Part shown: positions 42,878-51,937 of the stretch, one piece after another
How the letters are laid out: each line of letters starts with the position of its first letter
Position numbering within the stretch: the first letter of the stretch is position 1
Translations under genes and position numbers: made by a program
Source of the DNA: Singulisphaera sp045290345
Lineage (GTDB): Bacteria; Planctomycetota; Planctomycetia; Isosphaerales; Isosphaeraceae
Assembly (NCBI RefSeq): GCF_045290345.1
Contig: NZ_CP155447.1
Location: 434,001-498,000 of the forward strand
Direction: 5' to 3'
Length of the DNA stretch: 64,000 nt
The notes under the pieces: generated by a model
Database searches by the model: none
What the model was told of the DNA's origin: nothing
The model's input: the letters and a program-made list of their open reading frames with translations, nothing else

Positions 42878-42907
42878 CTAAATCTCGCAACAGATCAATC
42901 GCGGGTA

Positions 42908-43114
42908 TCATCGCTTCGGCGTTGAGACGCCTGGCGGCTTCATGCCGGCACCACCCGCGTTGATCTGCTTCGAGAGATCCTTGAGGTTTTCTTCCGTGAC
43001 CGGAGGACCGGTGGACACCGTATCGGGTGTCGACCCGCCGCTGCCGCAACCTGCGAGCGGAGCGACCAGGAATGCAAAGATCACGAGATGTCGCAGCCGA
43101 TAAACAGAATTCAT
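42908..43114 (-). CDS. Small lipoprotein
   Basis: A 68-residue protein with ATG 43114. A basic start and hydrophobic helix lead to the lipobox LAGCGSGG. The mature part is about 45 residues of Ser/Thr/Gly/Pro-rich sequence with VTEENLKDLSKQINAGG. Such tiny lipoproteins often accompany DUF1559 genes in planctomycetes; here the two genes are convergent and 30 bases apart. Function unknown. Confidence 0.78.
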   Translation of the reverse strand: MNSVYRLRHLVIFAFLVAPLAGCGSGGSTPDTVSTGPPVTEENLKDLSKQINAGGAGMKPPGVSTPKR

Positions 43115-43541
43115 GACGGCATATCCCCTTTCATCAGGTGAGCGAGAATCGAAGAAAGGACTGATTCGCACGAAACGTCGATCCGAAGGAGTCGACCGTC
43201 ATCAGTCGGGCTTCTCGAGCCCCAGTAGATTTCGGTGGATCCCATCCAGATCGAACGGTCTGTACCCTATCTGAGTCGATCGATCCGAACAAGAGATGAG
43301 ATTTAATTCCGAACGAGAAGTGACACAACCTCTTCAACTCTCCCCAGTGAGGTTCTCTGTCACGGCGAAGCGAGGCTTCCTCTCCGCTCACCCAGGGTCA
43401 GGAGCTTGGCGGCGGAACTCAGCAGAGGCTGTCGAATTGCTGATTGGACAAGCCCCTGGAGTTCGCTCGAGCCCGCCACGGAGGATTGCAGCCAGACGTG
43501 GGCGACCAGAAGAAAAATGGTGAACGTCCCTAGGCACTCAC
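43115..43541. other. Intergenic gap, no gene seen
   Basis: These 427 bases between the lipoprotein start and the esterase end show no convincing coding sequence. The lipoprotein promoter must be near the left side. Confidence 0.45.
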
Positions 43542-44303
43542 CTAAGCGTTTCCCAACTTCAGATTCCGCGAATGGAATGCGAGTGCTTCACGCACATGCT
43601 GATCCCAGTACACCCAGTCATGGGTGCCCGGAAACTCCTCATATTCGTGCGGAATATGAAGATCACTGAGATGCTTGTGAAACTCACGGTTCTGCTCGAT
43701 CAGAAAGTCGTCCTTGCCACAGTCGATCCGGATCGCGGGAATCCGACCGTGGTCGATCCGCTCGACGATCGCGAATGGGTCTTCGGCCCCCCCCTTGGCT
43801 GATCCGCCGAAGATGCGATGGGCTTCCGGACTTCGAATCTTGGCCTTCTCGGGATCGAGGCGAGGGAATGCGAGCGCCCCCGAGTGGGAGTTGACGCTAG
43901 CAAACATCTCGCAATGTTTCAGACCAAGCTTGATGGCCCCGTACCCCCCCATCGACAGACCGCCGATGGCGCGACCCGAGCGTTCCGCCCTCACCGGGAA
44001 GGTGCGATCGACCAGGCCGACGACATCTTTGATCAGGTCATCCTCATACGCCGACTCACCGTCGGCCGAGTTGGTGTACCATCCTCGGCCGCCGTCGGGC
44101 ATGACGACGACCAAGGGCAGCCGGGCGACGTAGCGCTCGATGCTCGTTCTTCGCATCCAGATCGTGTGGTCGTCAGACAAGCCGTGGAGCAGGTAGTAGG
44201 CTCCCCAGGGGCCTGGAATCGCCGGGTCATCAGGGAAGATGATATTGAAGGACGACGCCTTCTGGAGCGAGCGGCTATGGTAGTTAATCGTCGCGAAAGC
44301 CAT
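43542..44303 (-). CDS. Esterase of the esterase D / tributyrin esterase type
   Basis: A 253-residue alpha/beta hydrolase. ATG 44303 has GGAG six bases upstream. Blocks are ATINYHSRSLQKASSFNIIFPD, YYLLHGLSDDHTIWMR, LVVVMPDGGRGWYTN, the nucleophile elbow GGLSMGGYGA (Ser), the acid region IRIDCGKDDFL and the His in FPGTHDWVYWDQHV. No signal peptide, so it is cytoplasmic. Likely substrates are S-formylglutathione-like or acyl esters; a link to formaldehyde detoxification is possible from the family but not shown. Confidence 0.87.
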   Translation of the reverse strand: MAFATINYHSRSLQKASSFNIIFPDDPAIPGPWGAYYLLHGLSDDHTIWMRRTSIERYVARLPLVVVMPDGGRGWYTNSADGESAYEDDLIKDVVGLVDRTFPVRAERSGRAIGGLSMGGYGAIKLGLKHCEMFASVNSHSGALAFPRLDPEKAKIRSPEAHRIFGGSAKGGAEDPFAIVERIDHGRIPAIRIDCGKDDFLIEQNREFHKHLSDLHIPHEYEEFPGTHDWVYWDQHVREALAFHSRNLKLGNA

Positions 44304-44349
44304 CACAGTCTCCAAACCTGTTCAAGGACCCTGGGCACCAACGAGTCGG

Positions 44350-45897
44350 TCAAGGAATGATCGCCGATTTTCCCGGGTTGAGACACGGGGCCTCGTCGAA
44401 TTCCGTCTCGTCGGCCAGAAGCCGCATGAACTCGACTTCGGCTCGCTCGAGCAGGGCCCGACAATCGACATGGCCGCAGAGCGTGCCCAGATCAAGTCGC
44501 GACAGGAGCGCCTTGGTGATCGGCCGCTTGGCCTCGCGAAATATCAGCGCGTCGATCAAGGCGAGCGTGGTCGGGTCATTCAAGAGCGCGGAGGTGATCG
44601 CCGCTTGCTCGGGGGACCGGCACGGAAGGAAGTAGCACGTATCGTCGAGCATGACGGGCCGACCACCGACCGATCCCACGGCCTGAAATCGCGGCCGCTT
44701 GCCCAGACCGGAAACGGCGACCTTGTAAGGGGCGAAGCTATAAGGGCCGATCCCGAACATCGCATACGAGGCTTGGCCCCGATAGATCGACGACTTTCGC
44801 CGGGCAAAGACCGCTGCGTGCCCTTCGAGATAGGTCCAGAGCCGAGGGGCCGCCTGCTCGAGTCCGCGCGTGTCCTGACCGACCCGCCGCTGGGTCACGA
44901 TCACCGAGCGGTTCGGGCGCGGGGCGGGACCTCGGACAAGGTCGGCCCCCTTGAGCAGTGGGTAGACCCACTCCGGCTCGACATCCAACAACTCACCCCG
45001 CTTGTTGCGGAGCGAACCCGTGCCTGGGTCATGCTCCAGTTCCATCACCGTCGCGGCGTCGTGCTTGAGCCCTTGTCGCCAAGTCAGTGGAGACAGACCG
45101 TCGGCGAATGCGAGCGGCCGATACCGGTCGATGTCGGCAACGAGCTTTCCCTGCACAAACCCAATCGCTGACTCTGGCCAGGGGGAAGGAAAGCCTGCGA
45201 AAACAGGCACGCGCTCCAGTCGCGAGCCCACCCCCGCTCCGAGTCTGACGCATAAGAGACAGGCGTCGACCGCCGCCCGAAACCAGGCCTTGGCATCGAG
45301 CCTGACGATCGAGGCCTCAGCGATCGGCAAGTCGCTACGCTCGGCGAACTGGAGGACCGCACGAGCCACCGAAGTCTTGCAGAGCAGGGCGATCGTGGCC
45401 CCCTCGCCAGCGAGTTCCCGGAGCAGTTTGAGCCAGATCGCCTCGGCGATGTCGAAATTCGAGGAGCCCGTGCGGGCATCAATCCCCCGCAACTTCTTCA
45501 CGTTCGACTTCCGCGGCAGGTTCTCGCTCCCCAGGATCCCAAGCTCGGCATTCGTGACCCAGGGGGGGTTGCCCACCACCAGGAGCGGCCCTGGTTGTCG
45601 CCATTGGATGTCGCGCCGGAGGTCGAGGTCGAAGAGGTTGCCCCGAATCACCTCGACCTGCACGGAGCGCGCATCGCGTGCAATCGCCTGGGCGGCCTCG
45701 TAATGGCTCGCCTGAATCTCGATTCCCCGGATCTCGCGTGGAGGGGAGGGCCCGTCGATCAGCCCTTGGAGGAAATGGCCCCGGCCGCAAGTCGGTTCGA
45801 GAACCCTCGGCCACTGCTCACCAATCGGCCCGAGCCGCTCGAGAACCGCGGCCACGAGCGGGGGCGGAGTCGGGAAATCACCGAGATCCCGACTCAA
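44350..45897 (-). CDS. Orphan N6-adenine-type DNA methyltransferase
   Basis: A 515-residue class I methyltransferase. Motif I is VLEPTCGRGHFLQGL (about 32-46), the SAM-acidic residue lies in RGIEIQ, and motif IV is VVGNPPWVTNAELG (about 107-120), the NPPW/NPPY signature of N6-adenine or N4-cytosine DNA methylases. The C-terminal half, with RRVGQDTRGLEQ, YAMFGIGPYSFAPYKVAVSG and DDTCYFLPC, resembles the target-recognition part of TaqI/PaeR7I-like enzymes. No restriction gene lies nearby, so it appears to be a solitary methylase or a remnant. Codon use matches the neighbours. Confidence 0.85.
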   Translation of the reverse strand: MSRDLGDFPTPPPLVAAVLERLGPIGEQWPRVLEPTCGRGHFLQGLIDGPSPPREIRGIEIQASHYEAAQAIARDARSVQVEVIRGNLFDLDLRRDIQWRQPGPLLVVGNPPWVTNAELGILGSENLPRKSNVKKLRGIDARTGSSNFDIAEAIWLKLLRELAGEGATIALLCKTSVARAVLQFAERSDLPIAEASIVRLDAKAWFRAAVDACLLCVRLGAGVGSRLERVPVFAGFPSPWPESAIGFVQGKLVADIDRYRPLAFADGLSPLTWRQGLKHDAATVMELEHDPGTGSLRNKRGELLDVEPEWVYPLLKGADLVRGPAPRPNRSVIVTQRRVGQDTRGLEQAAPRLWTYLEGHAAVFARRKSSIYRGQASYAMFGIGPYSFAPYKVAVSGLGKRPRFQAVGSVGGRPVMLDDTCYFLPCRSPEQAAITSALLNDPTTLALIDALIFREAKRPITKALLSRLDLGTLCGHVDCRALLERAEVEFMRLLADETEFDEAPCLNPGKSAIIP

Positions 45898-45948
45898 TTC
45901 ACTGGCCCCCAGCGTGAGCGTGACAAGCCAGCGCCCAAGGACAAAGCG

Positions 45949-45974
45949 AAGAGGAATCCCGATTGATTCCTCTT
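45949..45974 (-). terminator. Terminator hairpin after tRNA-binding protein gene
   Basis: Ten-bp perfect arms at 45949-45958 and 45965-45974 with a 6-base loop lie between the minus-strand tRNA-binding gene and the methyltransferase start. Confidence 0.6.
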
Positions 45975-45993
45975 CCCCGCCGCTTGGCCTGAT

Positions 45994-46326
45994 TTACTTG
46001 ATCCTGGCACCGGCCACGCACTCGGGGTCGTCGGCCGTCAGCACGATCACGCGCTCGCCCGAAGTCGCGGCCAAGAGCATGCCGTTGGACGTCTCGCCGC
46101 GAAGCATCGCGGGGGCGAGGTTATTGACCACGACGATCAGCTTGCCCACGAGTTGCTCGGGCGTGTAATGCTGACGGATGCCGGCCACGATCTGCTTCTG
46201 TTCATCGCCCACGTCGATTTGCAAAAGCAACAGCTTATCGGCGTTGGGATGTGGCCTCGCTTCCAGGACCTTGGCCACCCGCAACTCGATCTTGGCAAAG
46301 TCGTCGTACGTCACTGGCTCGGCCAT
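45994..46326 (-). CDS. Stand-alone tRNA-binding (MetG C-terminal/EMAP-like) protein
   Basis: A 110-residue OB-fold protein with AGGAG five bases before ATG 46326. It reads YDDFAKIELRVAKVLEARPHPNADKLLLLQIDVGDEQKQIVAGI...VVVNNLAPAMLRGETSNGMLLAA, the domain found at the C-terminus of methionyl-tRNA synthetase and in CsaA/Trbp111. It probably binds tRNA as a dimer, or serves as the beta chain of a split MetRS. No metG is in this window. Confidence 0.92.
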   Translation of the reverse strand: MAEPVTYDDFAKIELRVAKVLEARPHPNADKLLLLQIDVGDEQKQIVAGIRQHYTPEQLVGKLIVVVNNLAPAMLRGETSNGMLLAATSGERVIVLTADDPECVAGARIK

Positions 46327-46575
46327 CGGCGCTCCTCGTCTTCTCGATCTCAGAATCTTCGGCACTCAATCCGGCATCCTAGCCGCTCACTTTCGACCTT
46401 GTCAAGCAATGCCTGCACCTACGTTCACACACGATCCGAACGACCGATCAACTCGTCGGGATGAACTTCCAGCCCCCCGGCCATCCGGAAAAATGGGGAG
46501 ACAATCCCACCTCAAACGGCCCCAATGCCCCTGGGCCGTCCCCTCCGGAAGATCCTCGCAAGCTCGGCTTCCAGA

Positions 46576-46932
46576 CTACCGGCTCCGCGGCGGGGTGGCC
46601 AGGCGGAGCAGGCCGCCGCAAAGGCCGCGGATCACGGCCCAGGCGATCACGAATGGGGTGCTCGGGTGCTTGAGGATCGTCGGCTTGTTCTTCTCGAAGG
46701 CAAAGTGCCCGAAGAACATCAGGGCGTAGCCGCCAAGAAAGAGACCGAGCGACCAGAGCGGGCGGAACGGGACCAGGATGACCGCCAGGGCGATCATCGG
46801 CCAGCCCGCGCCGACGTGGAGAAAGTGATTGACCGGGTGGGTGTGATCCTTGCGGTACTTGACCACGAACCGGTCGAGCTTCGAGGAGCACTCATTCGCG
46901 GGTTCCTTCCCCTTGATCCTGATCGAGTCCAA
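46576..46932 (-). CDS. DUF962 / Mpo1-like membrane protein
   Basis: A 118-residue small membrane protein. It has the family motifs YRKDHTHPVNHFLHVGAGWP near the N-terminus and GHFAFEKNKPTILKHP later, whose His residues bind Fe2+ in yeast Mpo1, a 2-hydroxy fatty acid dioxygenase. Two or three hydrophobic segments lie between and after. Family membership is clear; dioxygenase activity is inferred. It lies just downstream of the cytochrome gene. Confidence 0.85.
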   Translation of the reverse strand: MDSIRIKGKEPANECSSKLDRFVVKYRKDHTHPVNHFLHVGAGWPMIALAVILVPFRPLWSLGLFLGGYALMFFGHFAFEKNKPTILKHPSTPFVIAWAVIRGLCGGLLRLATPPRSR

Positions 46933-46979
46933 CGGTCGGCCATAAGTGATCGTCGCGTTTCGCTTCAGACCCGTTTCGT

Positions 46980-48608
46980 TTACTTCGCCGGCCGGCTCGC
47001 CGCGGCCCCGGCCCCGATCTCGGCCGGCTTGATGCCTTCGCGGACCTTGGGGTCGGTGTACTGATCCAGGCCCTTGTGGTTGATCTGCCCCCAGTAGGTC
47101 TGGAAATTGAACTTGGGTGAGTTGTCCTCATCGTGGCAGCGATAGCAGAGGCCCGCCTTGTCGGCCCCCGCGGCGGTCCGAGCGATCAGCTTGCGAAACT
47201 CGAGATTGCTGGGTTCCTCAGCGTGCTTGGAGGCGGGACCGTGGCAGTTCTCGCACTGATTGCCCTTGAGATACGCCGTGGCCTGGGCTGACTTCCAGCC
47301 CGAGTTGTACTCGAAGCCCGTCGTATGACACGAGATGCACTCGGCGTCGAACTGGTGATCGCTCCGATCCCCCTTGGGGTCCTTGACGATATCCTCGAAC
47401 GCGTGGGCGTGCTTGGAGGCGGCCCATTTGGCATAGGTGCCCGGGTGGCACGTCTTGCACGTCTCGGCACCAACGAAGGTCGCGCCCGGCGCCCCTCCGA
47501 CGTAATTGCGGCGTGGGAAGTTCTCGACCACTCCCGCTTGCTTGAGCATCTCCTGGAAATCGTCCTCGATCAGCTTTCGCATCGGTCCGGCGTCGCTGTT
47601 ATAGCGGCTGTTCAAGGGGACGCGTTGAAAGCGATACTTCTGGTTCGGATCGTTGTAGAGTCCGATGACGCCGACAAACTTCCCCTTCGTGCCCACCTGG
47701 ACCAGGAGCGTCTTGCCCCCATTGAGCCGCTCAGGATCGGCGTCGGGGTCGGAGTTCGAGGTCGCCACGACGATGTCGAAGCCGGGGAACTTCGCGGCGA
47801 GCGACTTCGCCAGCTCCGGCGGGCCCTGGACCAGAAGGACCTGGGTGTCGGTATCCTTCTCGAGGTCGGCCAGAACGCCGGGCAAAGCCGCTTCGGGCGA
47901 GAGGATGGTGGGAAGCAGCGTTTCCTTCTCGTCGTCCTTGAGCTTGGCGAGCGCATCGGGATCGAGAATCGCGGTGATTCCGATCGTCAGCGGTCCGGTC
48001 TTGGTCTTCACACTCGGCCGGATGTTCTGATCGAAGCCCTCGGCCGGCTTGACGTTGGCGACGACGACTCGGGGCTTCTCGGCCAGATTGATAATCTGTC
48101 CGAGCAACTCACCGACCCCCAGCTTGAGATCCTCGGCGCTGAGCGCAAAGGCGTCGTACTTCAACATTTCCAGGGCCTTGAGGGCCACGCTGAACTTGAT
48201 TTTGACCTGCTCGGGCCCGCCTCGGGCGCCGGCCGGGTCTTTGACCAGGCTGCCAAGATCCACCAGGGCCAGGGGCCACTGATCGGTTTCCCGAAGATGC
48301 CGGATCAAGTCGTACCGCCGACGGAGGCCGCCGAGCTGGCCCGACGTACAACCGCAAGGCTCGAGGTAGCCGTCTTGTTCGCCCGAGATGAGCAACGCCG
48401 CGACCGGCTTCGGCCAATCGGCAAAGAGCTTCTTGCTCGCACCGGTCTCGGACCCCGCAGCGCCCGGTTTCGCAGACTCTGCCGACGACGGCTTCGCCGC
48501 GGGAAGATCCCCTCCCGTGCCGTCGGTCCCGGTGTTGCAACCGACGTAGGCCACGAGACCCATGGCCAACGCCAGGGCGGCCATCGGCCGGAATGAGGAG
48601 CGAGACAT
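46980..48608 (-). CDS. Lipoprotein with UshA-like domain and four c-type heme sites
   Basis: A 542-residue exported lipoprotein. ATG 48608 (AAAGG six bases upstream) gives a signal peptide ending in lipobox VAYVGCN. Residues about 60-380 look like the N-terminal domain of a 5'-nucleotidase/metallophosphoesterase (LLISGEQDGYLEPCGCTSGQLGGLRRRYDLI, ALVDLGSLV, FALSAEDLKLG), but the catalytic Asp/His set appears incomplete. The C-terminal part has four CxxCH heme sites at about 384, 424, 452 and 488 (CKTCH, CISCH, CENCH, CYRCH), like cytochrome c554-type proteins. An envelope electron-transfer role is likely. The DUF1573 gene is upstream. Confidence 0.88.
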   Translation of the reverse strand: MSRSSFRPMAALALAMGLVAYVGCNTGTDGTGGDLPAAKPSSAESAKPGAAGSETGASKKLFADWPKPVAALLISGEQDGYLEPCGCTSGQLGGLRRRYDLIRHLRETDQWPLALVDLGSLVKDPAGARGGPEQVKIKFSVALKALEMLKYDAFALSAEDLKLGVGELLGQIINLAEKPRVVVANVKPAEGFDQNIRPSVKTKTGPLTIGITAILDPDALAKLKDDEKETLLPTILSPEAALPGVLADLEKDTDTQVLLVQGPPELAKSLAAKFPGFDIVVATSNSDPDADPERLNGGKTLLVQVGTKGKFVGVIGLYNDPNQKYRFQRVPLNSRYNSDAGPMRKLIEDDFQEMLKQAGVVENFPRRNYVGGAPGATFVGAETCKTCHPGTYAKWAASKHAHAFEDIVKDPKGDRSDHQFDAECISCHTTGFEYNSGWKSAQATAYLKGNQCENCHGPASKHAEEPSNLEFRKLIARTAAGADKAGLCYRCHDEDNSPKFNFQTYWGQINHKGLDQYTDPKVREGIKPAEIGAGAAASRPAK

Positions 48609-48827
48609 CGTCATCCTTTCCCGAATGTGGGGGACGAAGACAGGGGCCTCGTGCCCGCGTCCATCGCGGAGGATGCGGCCGCAACGATCCCCGACGCCGA
48701 CCCTTGAGCGGGCCTTGGAGGACGCTGTTATAACGCCCTCCGCGTCGAGAGATAAGGCCAATCGACCCAATCCCTCCCGGACCAGGGAGATCGCGGCCAC
48801 CCTCCCCAATCACTTCGTACTACGTCT

Positions 48828-49949
48828 TCAACTCGCACTCCGGATAAAGCCGGAGATCGGGATCTTCAGTTCTTTGGCAAACGGGTGGTCAGTCTCGAGA
48901 ATGACTTCTTCCTCCACCGTTCCCGTGGGCAGTCCCGGAGGCACCGTAACGATCAGTCGATATCTACCGGGTTTATCGCCTGGCACGATCTCGACCTTGA
49001 ATTTCTCCGGCTTCTGCTTCACCTCGAACTTGGTCTCGCGTTGATTCTGGACCAGCATCAGGAGATTGACCTGCTCGCCCGCTTGACTGGCGTTCCCTCT
49101 GAGCCGCAACTTGGTCGGAACCATGGAGATCGGCCCGACGATCTTCCCGGTCAGGCTGAGCCTCACCTCGGGTTCGTTGGGATGATCGGTTTTGATGACC
49201 AGCTCTTGGAGGAACGTGCCCAGCGTCATCCCTCGCTTGATCGTCAGAACCACCTGGCGGCCGGCTTTGGTGTTAATCTCCTTGCAATCTTTCTCGGACA
49301 GCGGCTTCTGCTCGGCCGTGATGAACTCAGGGAGCGAGCTGGAAATCTCGGTGATCTTGAGGTCGGGCTTGTCCTGCGAATACACCGCGAACATGACCGT
49401 GTTTTTTTCCTTGTCGCTGGAAATCTCCGCGACGCTGATCGTTTGATTCTCAGAGGGGGGATAAATCATCACCGCCGGGCTCACCTCGCCCTCGGCGGCA
49501 AAGGTGATCTTGGGCATCTCAGGGTCGTTCGTGATGAGCGTGGCCGGCTTGTGGTAGTGGCCGTTGGACAGCGTCTCCCAGGTGAAATGGATCACGGTCT
49601 CTTCCTTGGGAGGAACCGTCTTTGATCCGCTCACTTTGCGATCCTTATCCATGAAACCAGCCACCGTGCAGGAGCAAGGAGGGGCTTCCAAGCTCAGAAT
49701 CAGGTCACCCTCCCCCTCGTTCTTGATCGTCCAGTCCCTCTCAAACTTGGTGTGAAGCGCTTTCGAACCGAACTTGTAAACCAGGTCTCCCTCGACCACG
49801 GCTTTGGGAGTCGGTCCGCTCGTTCCCACAGAGGCTGGGAACTCCGGCCCACTGACAATCGATGGTTCCAGCGAAACGCTCTGAACGACGATGGTTGCAG
49901 TCGCCGTCAGCGCGACGACGAGGACCGCCAGCAGGATCCAGCGCACCAT
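48828..49949 (-). CDS. DUF1573 membrane-anchored protein
   Basis: A 373-residue protein with ATG 49949 and GGAG about ten bases upstream. An N-terminal membrane helix (WILLAVLVVALTATATIVV) is followed by Ig-like repeats. The DUF1573 core is RDWTIKNEGEGDLILSLEAPPCSCTVAGF with the conserved Cys-Ser-Cys, then VPPKEETVIHFTWETL and ITNDPEMPKITFAAEG. More Ig-like strands fill the C-terminus. It should lie outside the cytoplasmic membrane. It is 219 bases upstream of the cytochrome gene on the same strand and may be co-expressed with it. Confidence 0.88.
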   Translation of the reverse strand: MVRWILLAVLVVALTATATIVVQSVSLEPSIVSGPEFPASVGTSGPTPKAVVEGDLVYKFGSKALHTKFERDWTIKNEGEGDLILSLEAPPCSCTVAGFMDKDRKVSGSKTVPPKEETVIHFTWETLSNGHYHKPATLITNDPEMPKITFAAEGEVSPAVMIYPPSENQTISVAEISSDKEKNTVMFAVYSQDKPDLKITEISSSLPEFITAEQKPLSEKDCKEINTKAGRQVVLTIKRGMTLGTFLQELVIKTDHPNEPEVRLSLTGKIVGPISMVPTKLRLRGNASQAGEQVNLLMLVQNQRETKFEVKQKPEKFKVEIVPGDKPGRYRLIVTVPPGLPTGTVEEEVILETDHPFAKELKIPISGFIRSAS

Positions 49950-50272
49950 GACAAGAAGACTCCGCGTTAACCGACCCGACTGAAGACGATCGAGAACGAT
50001 GACGACGAGACAAAACGAGCGACCCCTCGCACGCAAGCGGCCTCCCCTATGGAATAATACGATCTTAGAGTCCCGCTTTGTTCGCGGTCAAGCAACGGCC
50101 CAAGGTCCCGCTCAATTCACGATGAAGCGTTCAGGACGGGGCAACAAACGCCACAAGCCCCCTCGGATCGCGGGAACTGTCTGACGGAGCGGCCGGTCGG
50201 GTACAAGAACCCACCGTCAGGCAACCGGTTTGAGCGAGGCGAGGCGATCGCCCCGTCGAAACCGAGCCGCGG

Positions 50273-51703
50273 TCAGCCAAAGAGCGAGGCGAGCGGGGTT
50301 CCCTCGGAGAGACGGAACGGACGACTGAAACGATCCTCGATCATCGCCCCAGGGTCGACACCAAAAGCGTGGAGAATCGTGGCGGCAAAGTCGTCAGGGG
50401 TAACCGGATTTTCCTTGACGTAGGCAGCGGTCTTGTCGCTGGTCCCATAGACCTGACCGCCGCGGACGCCGCCTCCGGCCAGCAACTGAGAGTAGCAGAA
50501 CGGCCAGTGGTCGCGGCCCGCCATGGTATTGATCTTGGGCGTGCGCCCGAACTCCCCGGCGACGGCAACGAGGGTCTCGTCGAGCAGTCCCCGCGCCTCG
50601 AGGTCTTCCAGCAGCGCAGAGAAGGCCCGATCGAACGACGGAGTGCAGTAATCGTGCGTGAGCATCTGCTCACCGGTGAGAATGCCGCCGACGCCACAGA
50701 TGTCGGTGGTCACGCCGTGGTTATCCCAGAGGTTGAACTGGCACCCTTTCTTATCGAAGTAGGTCCAGAAGACATTGACCATCCGAACCCCAGCCTCGAC
50801 CAGGCGGCGGGCCAGCAGAAAGCTCTGCCCGTACTCGTTGCGGCCGTAGCGATCGCGAACCGAGTCGGGCTCGCTGGAGAGATCGAAGGCACGGCGGCAA
50901 GCCGGGCCGGAAAGCATCTCCATGGCCCGCGAGACCTCCCCTTCCCAGCGGGCCTGAGCGTCAGACCCGGCCCCAGGGCTGACGTTCGATTGCGTCAGGA
51001 GCCGACGTCGCGCGTCGAACCGGTCGGCGCTCACGTCCGCGGGCCGGTCGAGTGCTTCGAGGCGGAGTTCCTTGGGGGCGAGCGAGTCGATCTTGGGCTC
51101 GTTGAGCGTCACCGAGTCGTAGGACGCCCCGAGGAAACCGGCCGACTGGCCCTTGTGGGGGGGCGAGAGCGTCGTGAACGGCCGAGGGAGCGTGACCCAA
51201 GGGGGAAGCACGCCGCAATCGCCGCGAAGTTTGTGGAGGATCGCACCGAGCGCGGGGTGGTCGCGGCGGGTGACAAACAAATCGTTCGCCGATGCGGGGA
51301 GTTGACCCAACAGCGTGTGTGCGATCCCGAAGTTATGGTCGGCGCTGCCGTGGTGCATCGAGCGAATCACGGCCAACTTATCGGCATGCGACGCGACTCG
51401 CGGAATCAACTCGGTAAACCGGATCCCGGGCACGCTGGTGTCGATGGATTTGAAGGGGCCGCGGATCGTATCCAGGGCGTCGGGCTTTGGGTCCCAAAGG
51501 TCGAGCTGCGAGGGGCCGCCGCACAGGAAGATGTAAATGCACTGGCGGGCCTTGGCGGAGGAACGCGCCGGCGCGGCGGCCTGGGCCGCCTCGGCGAGCA
51601 GCAACGGCTGGAGCGCCAAACCGAGCGCACCTTGCGAGCCCAAACCTAAGAGCTGGCGGCGGCTGATACGTCCCGTCCCTCCAGCGGCGAGCAGGTTGAG
51701 CAT
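50273..51703 (-). CDS. DUF1501 protein with Tat signal
   Basis: A 476-residue protein. ATG 51703 has GAGGGGA five bases upstream; the longer frame to 51913 is not supported. The N-terminus has a twin-arginine signal (ISRRQLLGLGSQGALGLALQP) ending near AEAAQAA. DUF1501 blocks are CIYIFLCGGPSQLDLWDPKP, IRSMHHGSADHNFG, ARRLVEAGVRMVNVFW, WDNHG, LLEDLEARGLLDETLVAVAGEFGRTPKIN and GRDHWPFCYSQLLAGGGVRGG. The fold is sulfatase/alkaline-phosphatase-like; activity unknown. Planctomycetes usually pair DUF1501 with a DUF1549/DUF1553 cytochrome gene, which is absent here. Confidence 0.93.
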   Translation of the reverse strand: MLNLLAAGGTGRISRRQLLGLGSQGALGLALQPLLLAEAAQAAAPARSSAKARQCIYIFLCGGPSQLDLWDPKPDALDTIRGPFKSIDTSVPGIRFTELIPRVASHADKLAVIRSMHHGSADHNFGIAHTLLGQLPASANDLFVTRRDHPALGAILHKLRGDCGVLPPWVTLPRPFTTLSPPHKGQSAGFLGASYDSVTLNEPKIDSLAPKELRLEALDRPADVSADRFDARRRLLTQSNVSPGAGSDAQARWEGEVSRAMEMLSGPACRRAFDLSSEPDSVRDRYGRNEYGQSFLLARRLVEAGVRMVNVFWTYFDKKGCQFNLWDNHGVTTDICGVGGILTGEQMLTHDYCTPSFDRAFSALLEDLEARGLLDETLVAVAGEFGRTPKINTMAGRDHWPFCYSQLLAGGGVRGGQVYGTSDKTAAYVKENPVTPDDFAATILHAFGVDPGAMIEDRFSRPFRLSEGTPLASLFG

Positions 51704-51937
51704 ACCGTTCCCCTCGTCTTGATTCTCAGTTCGTTCGCGGGAAGCACTCAGCCTGAGAGACATCCCAAGCGGGTGCCTCCAAAAAGAATACCAGTCGCAC
51801 CTGCCAACTTGTGAAATAATCCGAAGTACACTCGTGCGTGTACGTGCTTTGGATCTCTCCAATCCGTAGCTTGGCAACAGTCTACGGAGATCGATGCGCA
51901 ACGCAATCTCCAAGCGAGGTCTTCCACGCGTGGGTGC

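Noticed and set aside
44350..46326. Restriction-modification or phage-defence island around the DNA methyltransferase
   Set aside because: The neighbours are an esterase and a tRNA-binding protein; no nuclease, helicase or known defence gene is present.
47325..48596. Long plus-strand frame opposite the cytochrome gene
   Set aside because: The four CxxCH motifs and lipobox lie on the minus strand.
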